DNA of 9,616 nucleotides from DATNIC01 sp035604635. Lineage in GTDB: Bacteria > Vulcanimicrobiota > Vulcanimicrobiia > Vulcanimicrobiales > Vulcanimicrobiaceae. Positions 1 through 5,492 of the stretch are shown here, piece after piece; the stretch's first letter is position 1, and each line of letters begins with the position of its first letter. Made by a program: the position numbers and the translations under genes. The stretch spans positions 1 through 9,616 of the forward strand of contig DATNIC010000067.1 of NCBI GenBank assembly GCA_035604635.1, written 5' to 3'. The notes below the pieces were generated by a model. That model ran no database searches, was not told the DNA's origin, and was given only the letters and a program-made list of their open reading frames with translations.

Positions 1-276
1 GGCGAGACTCTCGAGCCGCTCGCGGCTCACGAAGGCGATGTCGGGGACGAGGGAACTCGGCTTTCCGTGCTCGGGCAGCAAGTACGTGCGCAGCTCTGTC
101 CCGACACAGGCCTCTTTCCCCGCCCATTCGAGCAAAGCCGCGCCGATGCGGAGTTGTACCATCCCATGGCGCACCTTCGGGCTCACCTTTGGGATCCGGC
201 GCCCGTGAACCAACTCGACGTACGGCTTGACGTCGTCGGGGAAATCGAGCTCGGGGATATCGGGGACCGTGTGCAT
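1..276 (-). CDS. Uma2-family (DUF820) putative endonuclease, N-terminal part; C-terminus lies beyond the left edge
   Basis: Reading the minus strand from the ATG at 276 gives 92 open codons reaching base 1. The product has the usual Uma2 opening: an acidic 'YVELVHGRRI' strand (residues 19-28), 'KVSPKVRHG' (30-38) followed by a helix, 'VGTELR' (58-63), then 'SLVPDIAFVSRERL' (75-88). The Asp79 of 'VPD' is the expected first metal-binding acid of this PD-(D/E)XK nuclease fold; the later Glu and Lys would be outside the window. Family members are about 180-200 aa, so roughly half is visible. A good Shine-Dalgarno (GAGGAG, within 281-288) stands upstream of this ATG and supports the start. Uma2 proteins occur in many copies in cyanobacteria and other environmental bacteria. 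Their biological role is not settled, and mobile-element or restriction-like functions are only inferred from the fold. The gene is transcribed away from hyuA. The family call is from remembered motifs, not a search. Confidence 0.82.
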   Translation of the reverse strand, partial: MHTVPDIPELDFPDDVKPYVELVHGRRIPKVSPKVRHGMVQLRIGAALLEWAGKEACVGTELRTYLLPEHGKPSSLVPDIAFVSRERLESLA

Positions 277-280
277 CGTG

Positions 281-288
281 GACTCCTC
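281..288 (-). promoter_or_regulatory. Ribosome binding site of the Uma2-like gene
   Basis: On the minus strand this reads GAGGAGTC, a close match to the anti-Shine-Dalgarno complement, a few bases upstream of the ATG at 276. It fixes the start of the truncated Uma2-like gene. Confidence 0.6.
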
Positions 289-320
289 ACACGACTCTAT
301 CACGCCCCGCGAGCGAACGG

Positions 321-473
321 CTAGAGGCGCTGGAGGGAACATGCGATTATTGCGCATCGGTCCGGCATGAGAAGCGGCTTTATTTGCTGGGTAGTCCCTC
401 CCTGGTGACGTCCGAAGACGACGGACAGCAGCGTCAATGCGAACAAGATCGCGGTAACCATAAACAATCCCAT
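321..473 (-). CDS. Possible 50-aa single-pass membrane protein (doubtful small ORF)
   Basis: The minus strand holds an ATG-to-TAG frame of 50 codons in the gap between hyuA and the Uma2-like gene. Residues 2-21 (beginning GLFMVTAILF) are a clean hydrophobic stretch ending in GRH, which would make a plausible N-terminal membrane segment. The tail (about residues 22-50) is short, mildly basic and unremarkable. An in-frame stop lies just upstream, so the start cannot be much earlier. There is no convincing Shine-Dalgarno, only a GGTGG immediately before the ATG. It ends 44 bases before the start of the Uma2-like gene on the same strand, so the two could be cotranscribed. I do not recognise a family. 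Chance opening is quite possible at this length, and the hydrophobic segment is the only positive sign. Confidence 0.28.
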   Translation of the reverse strand: MGLFMVTAILFALTLLSVVFGRHQGGTTQQIKPLLMPDRCAIIACSLQRL

Positions 474-569
474 ACCACCAAGCTAACTGGATCCATGGGT
501 GCGATCTATCGGAATCTTGCCCTTTCATTCGAGAGAGGCGCCTTCCAAGGGCGGAAGAAGCAAGCGTCC

Positions 570-2633
570 ATGGCCGGAAAGACAAGAGTCGGCATCGACG
601 TTGGCGGGACGTTCACCGATCTGGTCGCGCTCGACGAGCAGACCGGCGAACTCACGAAGATCAAGGTGCCGACGACGCCGCTTGCACCCGAGCAGGGCGT
701 GATCAACGCACTGCGCGCATTTTGCGAGCAGGCTCCGCAGAGCAAAATCGTGCTGGTCTCGCACTCGAGCACGATTGCGACGAACGCGCTGCTTGGACAG
801 GTGCATCTCGAGCTGCCGCGCGTCGCGCTCGTGACGACGGCCGGTTTTCGCGACGTTCTCGAGATCGGGCGCCAGAATCGTAGCGAAGTCTACAATCTCT
901 TCGTGCGTCGGCCGAAGCCGCTGGTCGAACGCGCTGACCGGATCGGTGTCGTGGAGCGGCTCGATTATAAGGGGAACGTCCTCGTTCCGCTCGATCGCGC
1001 CTCGCTCGATGCGGCGGTCGAGCAGATCGCGAAGACCGACGTGCGTGCGGTTGCGGTGTCGTTCTTGCACTCGTACGTCAATCCGGCGCACGAGCGCGAA
1101 GTCGGGCAGGCCTTGCGCGAGCGCTTGCCGGGCCTCGACGTCACGCTCTCGAGTGACATCGATCCGGAATATCGCGAATACGAACGGACCAGTACGACGG
1201 TCGTCAACGCGCTCTTGCGGTCGCTTGTCACCGTCTATCTCGATCACTTGGAGCGCGAGGTGCGGGCGCTCGGAATCAATGCGCCGCTCTACGTGATGCA
1301 GTCCAATGGCGGGATGAGCGCGATCGAAACGGTTGCGAAACGGCCCGCGACGCTGATCGAGAGCGGCCCGGCGTCAGGCGTGATTGGCGCGGCGTATGTC
1401 GGCAAAGAATTGGGCATCGCGAACGTGCTCTCTTTCGATATGGGCGGGACGACCGCGAAGGCCGGGACGATCTTCGACGGCGAGCCGCAGGTCGTCGGCG
1501 AGTTCGAAGCGGCCGGGCGCACGCATTCGGGGCGCGCGGTCAAAGGCTCGGGTTATCCCGTGCGCTTTCCGTTCATCGATCTCGCTGAAGTGAGCGCAGG
1601 CGGCGGGACGATCGCGTGGATCGACGCGGGCGGCGCGCTGCGCGTGGGGCCGCTCTCGGCCGGCGCCGATCCTGGCCCGGCCGCGTACGGCAAGGGCGAT
1701 CAGCCGACGGTGACCGACGCGAACATCGTCCTCGGGCGCTTAAATCCGGTCGCGTTACTCGGCGGGAAGATGCCGATCGATGCGGGGCGTTCGCGCCGGG
1801 CCGTTGCGTCGTTGCAGCCGGCATTGCCGGAGTTGGACGTCGATCGCATCGCGGCCGGGATCATCGCGCTCGTCGACAACGAGATGGCAAAGGTGCTGCG
1901 GATCGTCTCGATCGAGCGGGGCTACGATCCGCGGATGTTTGCGATGATGGCCTTCGGCGGTGGGGGACCGCTACACGCCTGCGCTCTCGCGGAACAACTT
2001 GATGTGAAGCGCGTGATCATCCCGGCGGATCCGGGATTGTTTTCGGCATTCGGGTTGTTGGCAGCGGATATTCGTGGGACGGCGGTCCGCTCGATCCTCG
2101 CGGTTTCGACGGAGCTGGATCCGAAGCGCGTCGAGACGATTTTCCGCGAAATGGAGGCAGAAGGACGCGAGGAGTTGCGCGTTCAGGGCGTCGCCCGCGA
2201 GCAGATGGTGTTCGTTCGCGAGTTCGACGTACGGTATCACGGGCAGAGCTTCGAACTCGCAATCCATGCCGGACCAATTCCCGACGTCGTCGAGGCGTTT
2301 CACGAGAAGCACGAACGGACATACGGCTACGCATCGCGCGGTGACGCGGTCGAGATCGTCGCCGCGCGGCTGACGTCAATCGGCCGTGTTCAGAAGCCAA
2401 CGTTGCCGGCACGCGCAGTCAGCGAAGGTTCGCCGCCACCGAGCGGGACGAGATCCGTCTATTTCGATGGCCAAGGCCGTGTCGAAACGCCCGTCTACTA
2501 TCGAATGCGCATGCTTTCGGGAAACACGCTGAGCGGCCCGGCCGTGGTCGAGCAGTACGACTCGTGCACGCTGCTTCCGCCGGGTTGGCGCTTACGCGTC
2601 GACGCGATCGGAAATTTGGAACTCTCGCGATGA
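570..2633 (+). CDS. hyuA: Hydantoinase/oxoprolinase subunit A (HyuA family, ATP-binding ASKHA fold)
   Basis: A 687-aa protein, the normal length for stand-alone HyuA subunits. From the N-terminus: phosphate-1 loop 'VGIDVGGTFTDL' (residues 7-18); the 'SHSSTIATNALLG' and 'TTAGFRDVLEIGRQNR' signatures of Hydant_A_N; 'RPATLIESGPASG'; phosphate-2 loop 'FDMGGTT' (289-295); and 'AFGGGGPLH' (461-469), which belongs to the Hydantoinase_A core. In this superfamily (N-methylhydantoinase, 5-oxoprolinase, caprolactamase, acetone and acetophenone carboxylases) subunit A uses ATP to phosphorylate and activate the carbonyl substrate. The start at 570 is chosen because conserved sequence begins six residues later. 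The frame stays open upstream to 384, but that extension looks like non-coding DNA. No strong Shine-Dalgarno precedes 570. The stop codon overlaps the start of hyuB (ATGA). Nothing nearby identifies the substrate. Confidence 0.93.
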   Translation: MAGKTRVGIDVGGTFTDLVALDEQTGELTKIKVPTTPLAPEQGVINALRAFCEQAPQSKIVLVSHSSTIATNALLGQVHLELPRVALVTTAGFRDVLEIGRQNRSEVYNLFVRRPKPLVERADRIGVVERLDYKGNVLVPLDRASLDAAVEQIAKTDVRAVAVSFLHSYVNPAHEREVGQALRERLPGLDVTLSSDIDPEYREYERTSTTVVNALLRSLVTVYLDHLEREVRALGINAPLYVMQSNGGMSAIETVAKRPATLIESGPASGVIGAAYVGKELGIANVLSFDMGGTTAKAGTIFDGEPQVVGEFEAAGRTHSGRAVKGSGYPVRFPFIDLAEVSAGGGTIAWIDAGGALRVGPLSAGADPGPAAYGKGDQPTVTDANIVLGRLNPVALLGGKMPIDAGRSRRAVASLQPALPELDVDRIAAGIIALVDNEMAKVLRIVSIERGYDPRMFAMMAFGGGGPLHACALAEQLDVKRVIIPADPGLFSAFGLLAADIRGTAVRSILAVSTELDPKRVETIFREMEAEGREELRVQGVAREQMVFVREFDVRYHGQSFELAIHAGPIPDVVEAFHEKHERTYGYASRGDAVEIVAARLTSIGRVQKPTLPARAVSEGSPPPSGTRSVYFDGQGRVETPVYYRMRMLSGNTLSGPAVVEQYDSCTLLPPGWRLRVDAIGNLELSR

Positions 2634-4276
2634 CCATCGTGCAGAGCGCGATCGATCCGATCACCTCAGAAGTCATCAAAAACTCGCTGATCTACGCAAG
2701 CGAAGAGATGGGGATCGCGGTCCGCAACGCCTCGTACTCGGCGAACATCAAGGAGCGGTTGGATCACTCATGCGCGCTCTTCGATCGTCGCGGACGCTTG
2801 ATCGCACAGGCCGAACACATTCCCGTGCACTTGGGTTCGCTACCCTGGGGTTTGCAGCAGACGCTTGAATCGTTGAAGGCGCGCGGCGACGTGATGCGAC
2901 CGGGCGACATGTGGGTGGTCAACGATCCGTATCTTTCGGGCACGCACCTGAACGACATAACCGTGATACGGCCGGTTTTCTTTCAGGGCAATCTCATCGG
3001 GTACGCGGGCAACAAGGCGCACCACGCGGACGTTGGCGGCGCAGTGCCGGGTTCGATGTCTTCCGATGCGCGCGAACTGTTTGTCGAGGGCTTGATTATC
3101 CCGGCAACACGAATCATGCAGAGCGATCAGGTCGTCGAGCAGACCGTCGAGCTGATCCGCGCCAACTCGCGCTCGCCCGAGATGCGCAGCGGTGATCTCA
3201 AGGCGCAGATCGCAGGTAACGTGACTGGCGAGCGGCGGATGCTCGAATTGATCGAGCGCCACGGCATTGCGACGTTCGAAGCGGCGATCGAGCGATTCTT
3301 GGGCGAGAGCGAACGGCGCCTGCGCACGGTCCTGCGCGAGCTGCGCGAAGGGACGTACATCGCCGAAGACTTCTTGGAAGTGCCGAGCGGCGAGCCGTCG
3401 ATCTGCATCCGAGCGATGCTGACTATCAAAGACGGCACCATTGCGATTGACTATGCCGGGACGAATCGACAGTTGGAGTTACCAATCAATGCCGTTTTCG
3501 GCGTGACGTTGTCGGGCGTGTACTATGCGGTGCGGGCGGTGACCGACTCGACGATCCCGATGAACGATGGCTGCTTTCGGCCGGTGACAGTGATGATCGA
3601 GCCGGGGACGATCCTCTCGCCGATACGCCCCGCCCCGGTGAGCGGTGGCAACGTCGAGACCTCGACGCGCAACGCGCAGGTGATTCTGCAAGCGCTCGCG
3701 CAGGCGGCGCCGGAGCGCGTCAGCGCGATGTCCGGCGGAACGATGACCAACGTGATGGCCGGCGGCACCACCAAAGATGGCCGCCACTGGACATTCTATG
3801 AGACCAACGGCTGCGGTATGGGCGCTCGCTCGACGATGGACGGCATCGACGGCATTCAGTGCGACATGACCAACACGCTCAACACCCCGATCGAAGCGAT
3901 CGAGCAGCAGTTTCCACTACGAGTGACGCGTTACGAATTCGTCCCTGGAACAGGCGGCGGCGGGAGGTACCGCGGCGGCTGCGGATTAGTGCGCGAGATC
4001 GAACTGGTCGACGGCGACGCGACGTTCGTGCTGCTGTGCGAACGGCACACGCTCCATCCGCCAGGTGCCCAAGGCGGAAAGCCCGGGGGAAGCGGCCGGA
4101 ACGTTCATGCCAAGGATGGTATTGAGTATAAGATCGCAGGAAAGGCCACTTTGCGCGTTTGCGAGGGCGAAAGGATCGCCACTTATACCCCCGGCGGCGG
4201 CGGCTATGGAGATCCACTGAAGCGCGATGCCGAGGCTCGGCGTGTAGATGAGAAGAACGGCCTGGTCTGCTCCTAA
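2630..4276 (+). CDS. hyuB: Hydantoinase/oxoprolinase subunit B (HyuB family)
   Basis: A 548-aa protein, typical for HyuB. It opens with 'DPITSEVIKNSL' (residues 9-20), followed by the 'ERLDHSCALFD' region, 'NDPYLSGTHLNDI' (98-110) and 'HHADVGG' (131-137); the His and Asp residues of these motifs are the expected metal ligands of the family. Further on come 'ETNGCGMGAR' (391-400) and a glycine-rich 'GTGGGGRYRGGCG' (440-452). Subunit B carries out the metal-dependent hydrolysis or carboxylation of the substrate that HyuA activates. The ATG at 2630 overlaps the hyuA stop in an ATGA, indicating translational coupling and a stoichiometric complex. Reading could open earlier in frame (2564), but that is inside hyuA and lacks conserved residues. 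No gamma subunit follows directly, which argues mildly against a classical three-subunit acetone carboxylase. Hydrolysis of a cyclic amide or hydantoin is the default guess; substrate unknown. Confidence 0.93.
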   Translation: MTIVQSAIDPITSEVIKNSLIYASEEMGIAVRNASYSANIKERLDHSCALFDRRGRLIAQAEHIPVHLGSLPWGLQQTLESLKARGDVMRPGDMWVVNDPYLSGTHLNDITVIRPVFFQGNLIGYAGNKAHHADVGGAVPGSMSSDARELFVEGLIIPATRIMQSDQVVEQTVELIRANSRSPEMRSGDLKAQIAGNVTGERRMLELIERHGIATFEAAIERFLGESERRLRTVLRELREGTYIAEDFLEVPSGEPSICIRAMLTIKDGTIAIDYAGTNRQLELPINAVFGVTLSGVYYAVRAVTDSTIPMNDGCFRPVTVMIEPGTILSPIRPAPVSGGNVETSTRNAQVILQALAQAAPERVSAMSGGTMTNVMAGGTTKDGRHWTFYETNGCGMGARSTMDGIDGIQCDMTNTLNTPIEAIEQQFPLRVTRYEFVPGTGGGGRYRGGCGLVREIELVDGDATFVLLCERHTLHPPGAQGGKPGGSGRNVHAKDGIEYKIAGKATLRVCEGERIATYTPGGGGYGDPLKRDAEARRVDEKNGLVCS

Positions 4277-4411
4277 GTCAGCCGCAGGTCCTCAATCGAG
4301 ATGCCATTCGGAAATACAATGCATCCCGTGAGCCCGCTTCTTTATTGATCCCTGGGATTCGCGTCGGAATACTATACAACGGTTCCGGCCCTCCTTTCGG
4401 CAATTCTCTTA

Positions 4412-4430
4412 CTGAGCAAGCTGCGCTCAG
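4412..4430. repeat. Small inverted repeat (6-bp arms, 7-nt loop)
   Basis: CTGAGC at 4412-4417 is the exact reverse complement of GCTCAG at 4425-4430, with AAGCTGC between. No T run follows, so it is not an intrinsic terminator. An arm this short may well be chance. Confidence 0.3.
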
Positions 4431-4454
4431 GACGATATTAGCAACCAGTCTCAT

Positions 4455-4487
4455 TCACAATTCCTTCCCTTTCTTTGGGAAATGTGA
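4455..4487. repeat. Imperfect hairpin in the hyuB downstream gap
   Basis: Outer arms TCACA (4455-4459) and TGTGA (4483-4487) and inner arms TTCCC (4465-4469) and GGGAA (4477-4481) can pair, with a 5-nt against 1-nt asymmetric bulge and a T-rich 7-nt loop. It could be a processed RNA end or a weak attenuator, but is equally consistent with chance. Confidence 0.3.
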
Positions 4488-4648
4488 GAGGCTCATGCTT
4501 GGTCTAACCAGAACGAAGACGTCAGCTTCTCGCGGGGTATCTGAAGCACACCGTTTGGAAAATACTGTGTCGGACGACTCCTGAACTGTTGGGCGTCCTA
4601 TCAATAGCCTGGTGAGTTTGTTTGCTTTCAAGGACTGACTAAACTGCG

Positions 4649-4900
4649 TTGATTGAAACTGTCGGTGCGTGGTGTTTCGGCACAGTCATGGGCTGGACTA
4701 CGTATCGCTCATTACGTCGAGAGGCGAATCCGGGACTGGCCGATATAGCGACCGTCGCCGGAGCGGTCGGAGGCGCAGCAATAACGGCGATGTTTCAGGG
4801 CGGTAATTTTGGAGCATACTGTATCGGACTTTTTGTAGGCTTCTTTGGATATTTGACCGTTGGCTGGATTAAGGGTGCACCGCCTTGGATGCTCAAGTAG
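4649..4900 (+). CDS. 83-aa multi-pass small membrane protein, unknown function
   Basis: The frame starts at a TTG (4649); an in-frame stop at 4640-4642 rules out an earlier start, and the first ATG (4688) would cut away much of the first hydrophobic segment. The product is strongly hydrophobic and glycine-rich. It has a short N-terminal segment (about residues 4-18), a basic loop 'YRSLRREANPG' (19-29), a second segment around 'IATVAGAVGGAAITAMF' (33-49) and a third around 'AYCIGLFVGFFGYLTVGW' (56-73), ending 'GAPPWMLK'. The small-residue-rich second helix and Gly-Phe-rich third helix look like a genuine conserved membrane protein rather than a chance ORF. A possible Shine-Dalgarno (AAGGA, 4629-4633) is rather distant. 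It is followed after 12 bases by the CxxC protein gene and is probably cotranscribed with it. I do not recognise a named family; small holin-like or membrane-anchor roles are guesses. Confidence 0.72.
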   Translation: MIETVGAWCFGTVMGWTTYRSLRREANPGLADIATVAGAVGGAAITAMFQGGNFGAYCIGLFVGFFGYLTVGWIKGAPPWMLK

Positions 4901-4905
4901 AGGGG
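4900..4905 (+). promoter_or_regulatory. Ribosome binding site that decides a TTG start
   Basis: GAGGGG lies 7 bases before the TTG at 4913 and begins in the last base of the preceding gene's stop codon. No ATG or GTG lies at suitable spacing, so it supports TTG initiation and coupling of the two small genes. Confidence 0.6.
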
Positions 4906-4912
4906 ACTTGCA

Positions 4913-5374
4913 TTGGCGATTCACGTTGATTTGAGTGCTACAGACTTAAACGCTTCTGCCGTCACGAGCTTCATCAAGGATCACACCGTGCAGCGGCCTG
5001 CGCAAGATATTCTATTCAAGGTAACCCCTGAGGTGTTTGATTTGGTTTGCGTGGCGCGACACTCGTCGGGCGGGGTCGCGGTATCCGAGCAAGAGCTGGC
5101 GGAACTGAACAGCTTTCTGAAGAGCTCGTGGACAACAAACGACTTCCGGATGCGAGCGCCGATCGCGTGTTCGAATTGCGGCAGGACCCTGACATTTTAC
5201 GATTTTTTTCACTCGGGTCGCAAACGCCATGGTGACGAATTCGTTAGCAAATATCTCTTGGGCGGTAACTTTGTCCATGTCCAAAGACGGGGGCAAGCGC
5301 TCGACCTCGTTTGTACGGCTTGCGGTACTGCCAACGTTATAATCGAGGCGGGCTACGACGGTCCTCAATATTGA
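4913..5374 (+). CDS. 153-aa protein with two CxxC knuckles (zinc-ribbon-like), unknown function
   Basis: The TTG start is supported by GAGGGG seven bases upstream. The N-terminal half (residues 1-75) is mixed alpha/beta with no recognised motif; it includes 'FKVTPEVFDLV' (35-45) and a helical acidic stretch 'VSEQELAELNSFLKSSW' (57-73). The C-terminal half has 'CSNCG' (Cys86, Cys89) and 'CTACG' (Cys134, Cys137), separated by 44 residues that include an aromatic 'TFYDFFHSGRKRHGDEF' segment (94-110). Two CxxCG knuckles at this distance usually form one zinc site. There is no signal peptide or membrane helix, so it is probably cytosolic, perhaps at the membrane with its 83-aa neighbour. The arrangement superficially recalls the zinc-binding gamma subunit of acetone-type carboxylases, which would fit hyuAB upstream, but the remaining sequence does not obviously agree. 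Family unknown to me. Confidence 0.75.
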   Translation: MAIHVDLSATDLNASAVTSFIKDHTVQRPAQDILFKVTPEVFDLVCVARHSSGGVAVSEQELAELNSFLKSSWTTNDFRMRAPIACSNCGRTLTFYDFFHSGRKRHGDEFVSKYLLGGNFVHVQRRGQALDLVCTACGTANVIIEAGYDGPQY

Positions 5375-5384
5375 TGCGAGTAAT

Positions 5385-5402
5385 CTAGCCTGGTCAGGCT
5401 AG
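5385..5402. repeat. Perfect palindrome, 8-bp arms with 2-nt centre
   Basis: CTAGCCTG (5385-5392) and CAGGCTAG (5395-5402) are exact reverse complements around GT. As RNA it would fold as a 7-bp stem with a GGTC tetraloop. It lies 11 bases after the CxxC gene and about 90 bases before the metalloprotease start. No T tract follows, so a standard intrinsic terminator is unlikely. A dimeric repressor or activator site, or an RNA 3' end structure, are alternatives. Confidence 0.55.
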
Positions 5403-5473
5403 CAGTCGAGGCAACGAACCCGACTAGGCATTGTCGAGAGACTATCTGCCGGGCCCCGAGCGTGCCGATAGCG

Positions 5474-5483
5474 AATATATGAC
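5474..5483 (+). promoter_or_regulatory. Possible -10 element very close to the metalloprotease start
   Basis: AATATATGAC is the only A/T-rich hexamer-like patch in this spacer and sits about 10-19 bases before the ATG at 5493. There is no Shine-Dalgarno in between (the bases are GTTCCCACT), so a very short-leader or leaderless transcript is conceivable. No matching -35 was found. Weak evidence. Confidence 0.22.
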
Positions 5484-5492
5484 GTTCCCACT

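Larger units (their letters stand above)
4277..4648. other. Lower-G+C intergenic region without a convincing gene
   Basis: A 372-base gap between hyuB and the next gene. By eye its G+C is near one half (for example 27 of 60 bases at 4441-4500), well below the flanking coding DNA. Two open frames exist but neither looks coding: a plus-strand TTG-started frame (4345-4584) and a minus-strand ATG frame (4278-4454). It holds a small perfect stem (4412-4417 with 4425-4430) and an imperfect hairpin (about 4455-4487). Neither is followed by a T tract, so no intrinsic terminator for hyuB is evident. I cannot identify a promoter for the downstream pair, although it should lie here. Confidence 0.6.

Noticed and set aside
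384..569. In-frame N-terminal extension of hyuA from an upstream start
   Set aside because: The 62 extra residues are unlike any HyuA N-terminus. The conserved fold begins at residue 7 from the ATG at 570.
946..1296. Other long frames inside hyuA, hyuB, the protease and the regulator on both strands
   Set aside because: They are shadows of the GC-rich genes, with Arg/Ser-rich low-complexity translations and no independent start signals.
4278..4454. 58-aa minus-strand ATG frame converging on hyuB, with AAGGA seven bases before its start
   Set aside because: The ribosome site is good, but the product has no convincing domain, membrane segment or lipobox, and it ends one base short of the hyuB stop in a non-coding-looking gap. 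Kept only as a note.
4480..4500. CRP-like half-site TGTGA near 4483
   Set aside because: The opposite half at the right spacing does not match TCACA. The resemblance is one half-site only, and the bases are explained equally well by the imperfect hairpin.
4345..4584. 79-aa plus-strand frame from a TTG
   Set aside because: No Shine-Dalgarno, no recognisable pattern, and a composition like translated non-coding DNA.
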